Below, in pieces: positions 63,345-64,000 of a stretch of 64,000 nt of DNA. Positions within the stretch are counted from its first letter, which is position 1. Every line of letters begins with the position of its first letter. Location of the stretch: contig JALMQS010000030.1 of NCBI GenBank assembly GCA_024734495.1, positions 8,116,191 to 8,180,190 of the forward strand, written 5' to 3'. The stretch is from Forficula auricularia (Eukaryota; Arthropoda; Insecta; Dermaptera; Forficulidae). The notes beneath the pieces are model-generated. The model was not told the origin of the DNA. It did no database searches and was given only the letters and a program-made list of their open reading frames with translations. Both the position numbers and the translations under genes were made by a program.

Positions 63345-64000
63345 AAAAATTTTAAGAAAAAAGGTAAAAACCGACTTCAAAAATTAAATGCAACAATTAT
63401 AAAAATACACTAAAAGGTATAAAATAATTATTATCTTATTTAGTTACAACTAAACGACGAAATATTAACACGAAATTACTTTTAAAGTCGGTGCCAAACA
63501 AACTATACCTATAAGCGAGCATACCCGCCAAAACGTACTAAGTAAGATCCGTCGAGTGCGATTCATAAAAGGTATATGTTTGGCACCAACTTCAAAAAGT
63601 AATTTCGTGTTAATATTTCGTCGTTTAGTTGTAACTAAATAAGATAATAATTATTTTATACCTTTTAGTGTATTTTTATAATTGTTGCATTTAATTTTTT
63701 TGAAGTCGGTTTTTATTTTTTTCTTAAAAAACTTTTATTTTTCTCTTTTTTAGTGATGTTATTAATAGTGATTATATCGATCAGAACTTGACCAAATTAA
63801 TATGACACCATCCCTAAGACACCCCCTTTCGGATAAAAAAAGAACCATCGAAATCGGTTCATAAACAAAGAGGTTAGGTCTAAAAACAAACCTAATAAAA
63901 AAGGTCCCATACCTATGAAAGAAAATCGAAAAAAATGGGACCAATCGGAAGCTAGACTGGACCCAATGCAAAAATTTCAAAATCGGTTGACAATTGGCGG
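63345..64000 (-). mobile_element. Fold-back element J, copy 5, cut by window end
   Basis: The inner palindrome (about 63370-63720) with AAACGACGAAATATTAACA in both arms is followed by the conserved J text (CCCTAAGACACCCCCTTTCG). The outer end (AACCGACTTC...) should lie just beyond position 64000. Confidence 0.65.

Overview
The window looks like intergenic or intronic DNA from an arthropod, most likely an insect. It is AT-rich, has no rRNA and no operon structure, and contains no intact multi-exon host gene that I can recognise. Instead it holds tRNA-derived SINEs, 5'-truncated LINEs, Gypsy-like LTR elements, hAT-like and Harbinger-like fragments, Penelope-like (PLE) sequence and very many fold-back elements. 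One 100-base run of N (50852-50951) marks an assembly gap. The order of insect cannot be fixed from the sequence alone.

The dominant theme is a set of small retroelement families built to one plan. Each copy has (1) two inverted arms pointing outward, (2) a hammerhead-ribozyme-like core near the outer end of an arm, (3) a one-sided extension of about 30-45 nt, and (4) a 9-13 bp target-site duplication (TSD) that I could read directly in most complete copies. Family A (578-800, 44667-45907, remnant 55270-55450, mini-copy 15399-15579) ties the set to Penelope-like elements, because 44667-45907 still encodes a PLE-type GIY-YIG endonuclease domain next to the ribozyme. Families B, C, D, E and H carry no recognisable protein and look non-autonomous. 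Families A, D, E and H have the standard CUGANGA core. Families B and C instead carry UUGANAA, a paired C3-to-U and G8-to-A change that would preserve the 3-8 base pair known from hammerhead structures. All six families have one extra nucleotide between A9 and helix II.

Layout. 1-4855: a B palindrome invaded by C, A, H and F copies. 4860-9870: unique DNA, a LINE 3' end, tandem B copies, fold-back element J and a second LINE fragment. 10050-11530: palindrome M with amplified N elements at its centre. 11560-16400: a SINE, fold-backs, element G, and J with nested C and A-type copies. 16402-19212: long inverted repeat P with nested K, B and D. 19720-23170: F, B, a LINE 3' end and G. 23170-28520: mostly unique AT-rich DNA with a hAT MITE, SINEs, fold-backs, H and a LINE RT fragment. 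28448-33800: a Gypsy-like element lacking pol, whose 3' LTR plus a piece of LINE is amplified as sixteen 253-bp repeats. 33800-44060: unique islands, fold-backs, J, E, a BESS-like exon and G. 44190-46745: SINE, N and the PLE. 46803-50356: a second pol-less Gypsy-like element. 50590-58460: SINEs, the gap, AT-rich DNA and F. 58475-64000: E with nested F, J, G, the 1.1-kb D/E palindrome, and J running off the end.

No gene set works together as a host pathway here. The functional interactions suggested are between autonomous and non-autonomous retroelements: a PLE machinery mobilising ribozyme-bearing palindromes, LINEs mobilising SINEs, and complete Gypsy elements mobilising gag-protease derivatives. 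A few GC-richer islands without repeat similarity (about 2400-2650, 5000-5400, 7480-7800, 27360-27750, 34020-34340, 38290-38780, 42940-43090) are the best candidates for conserved host non-coding DNA.
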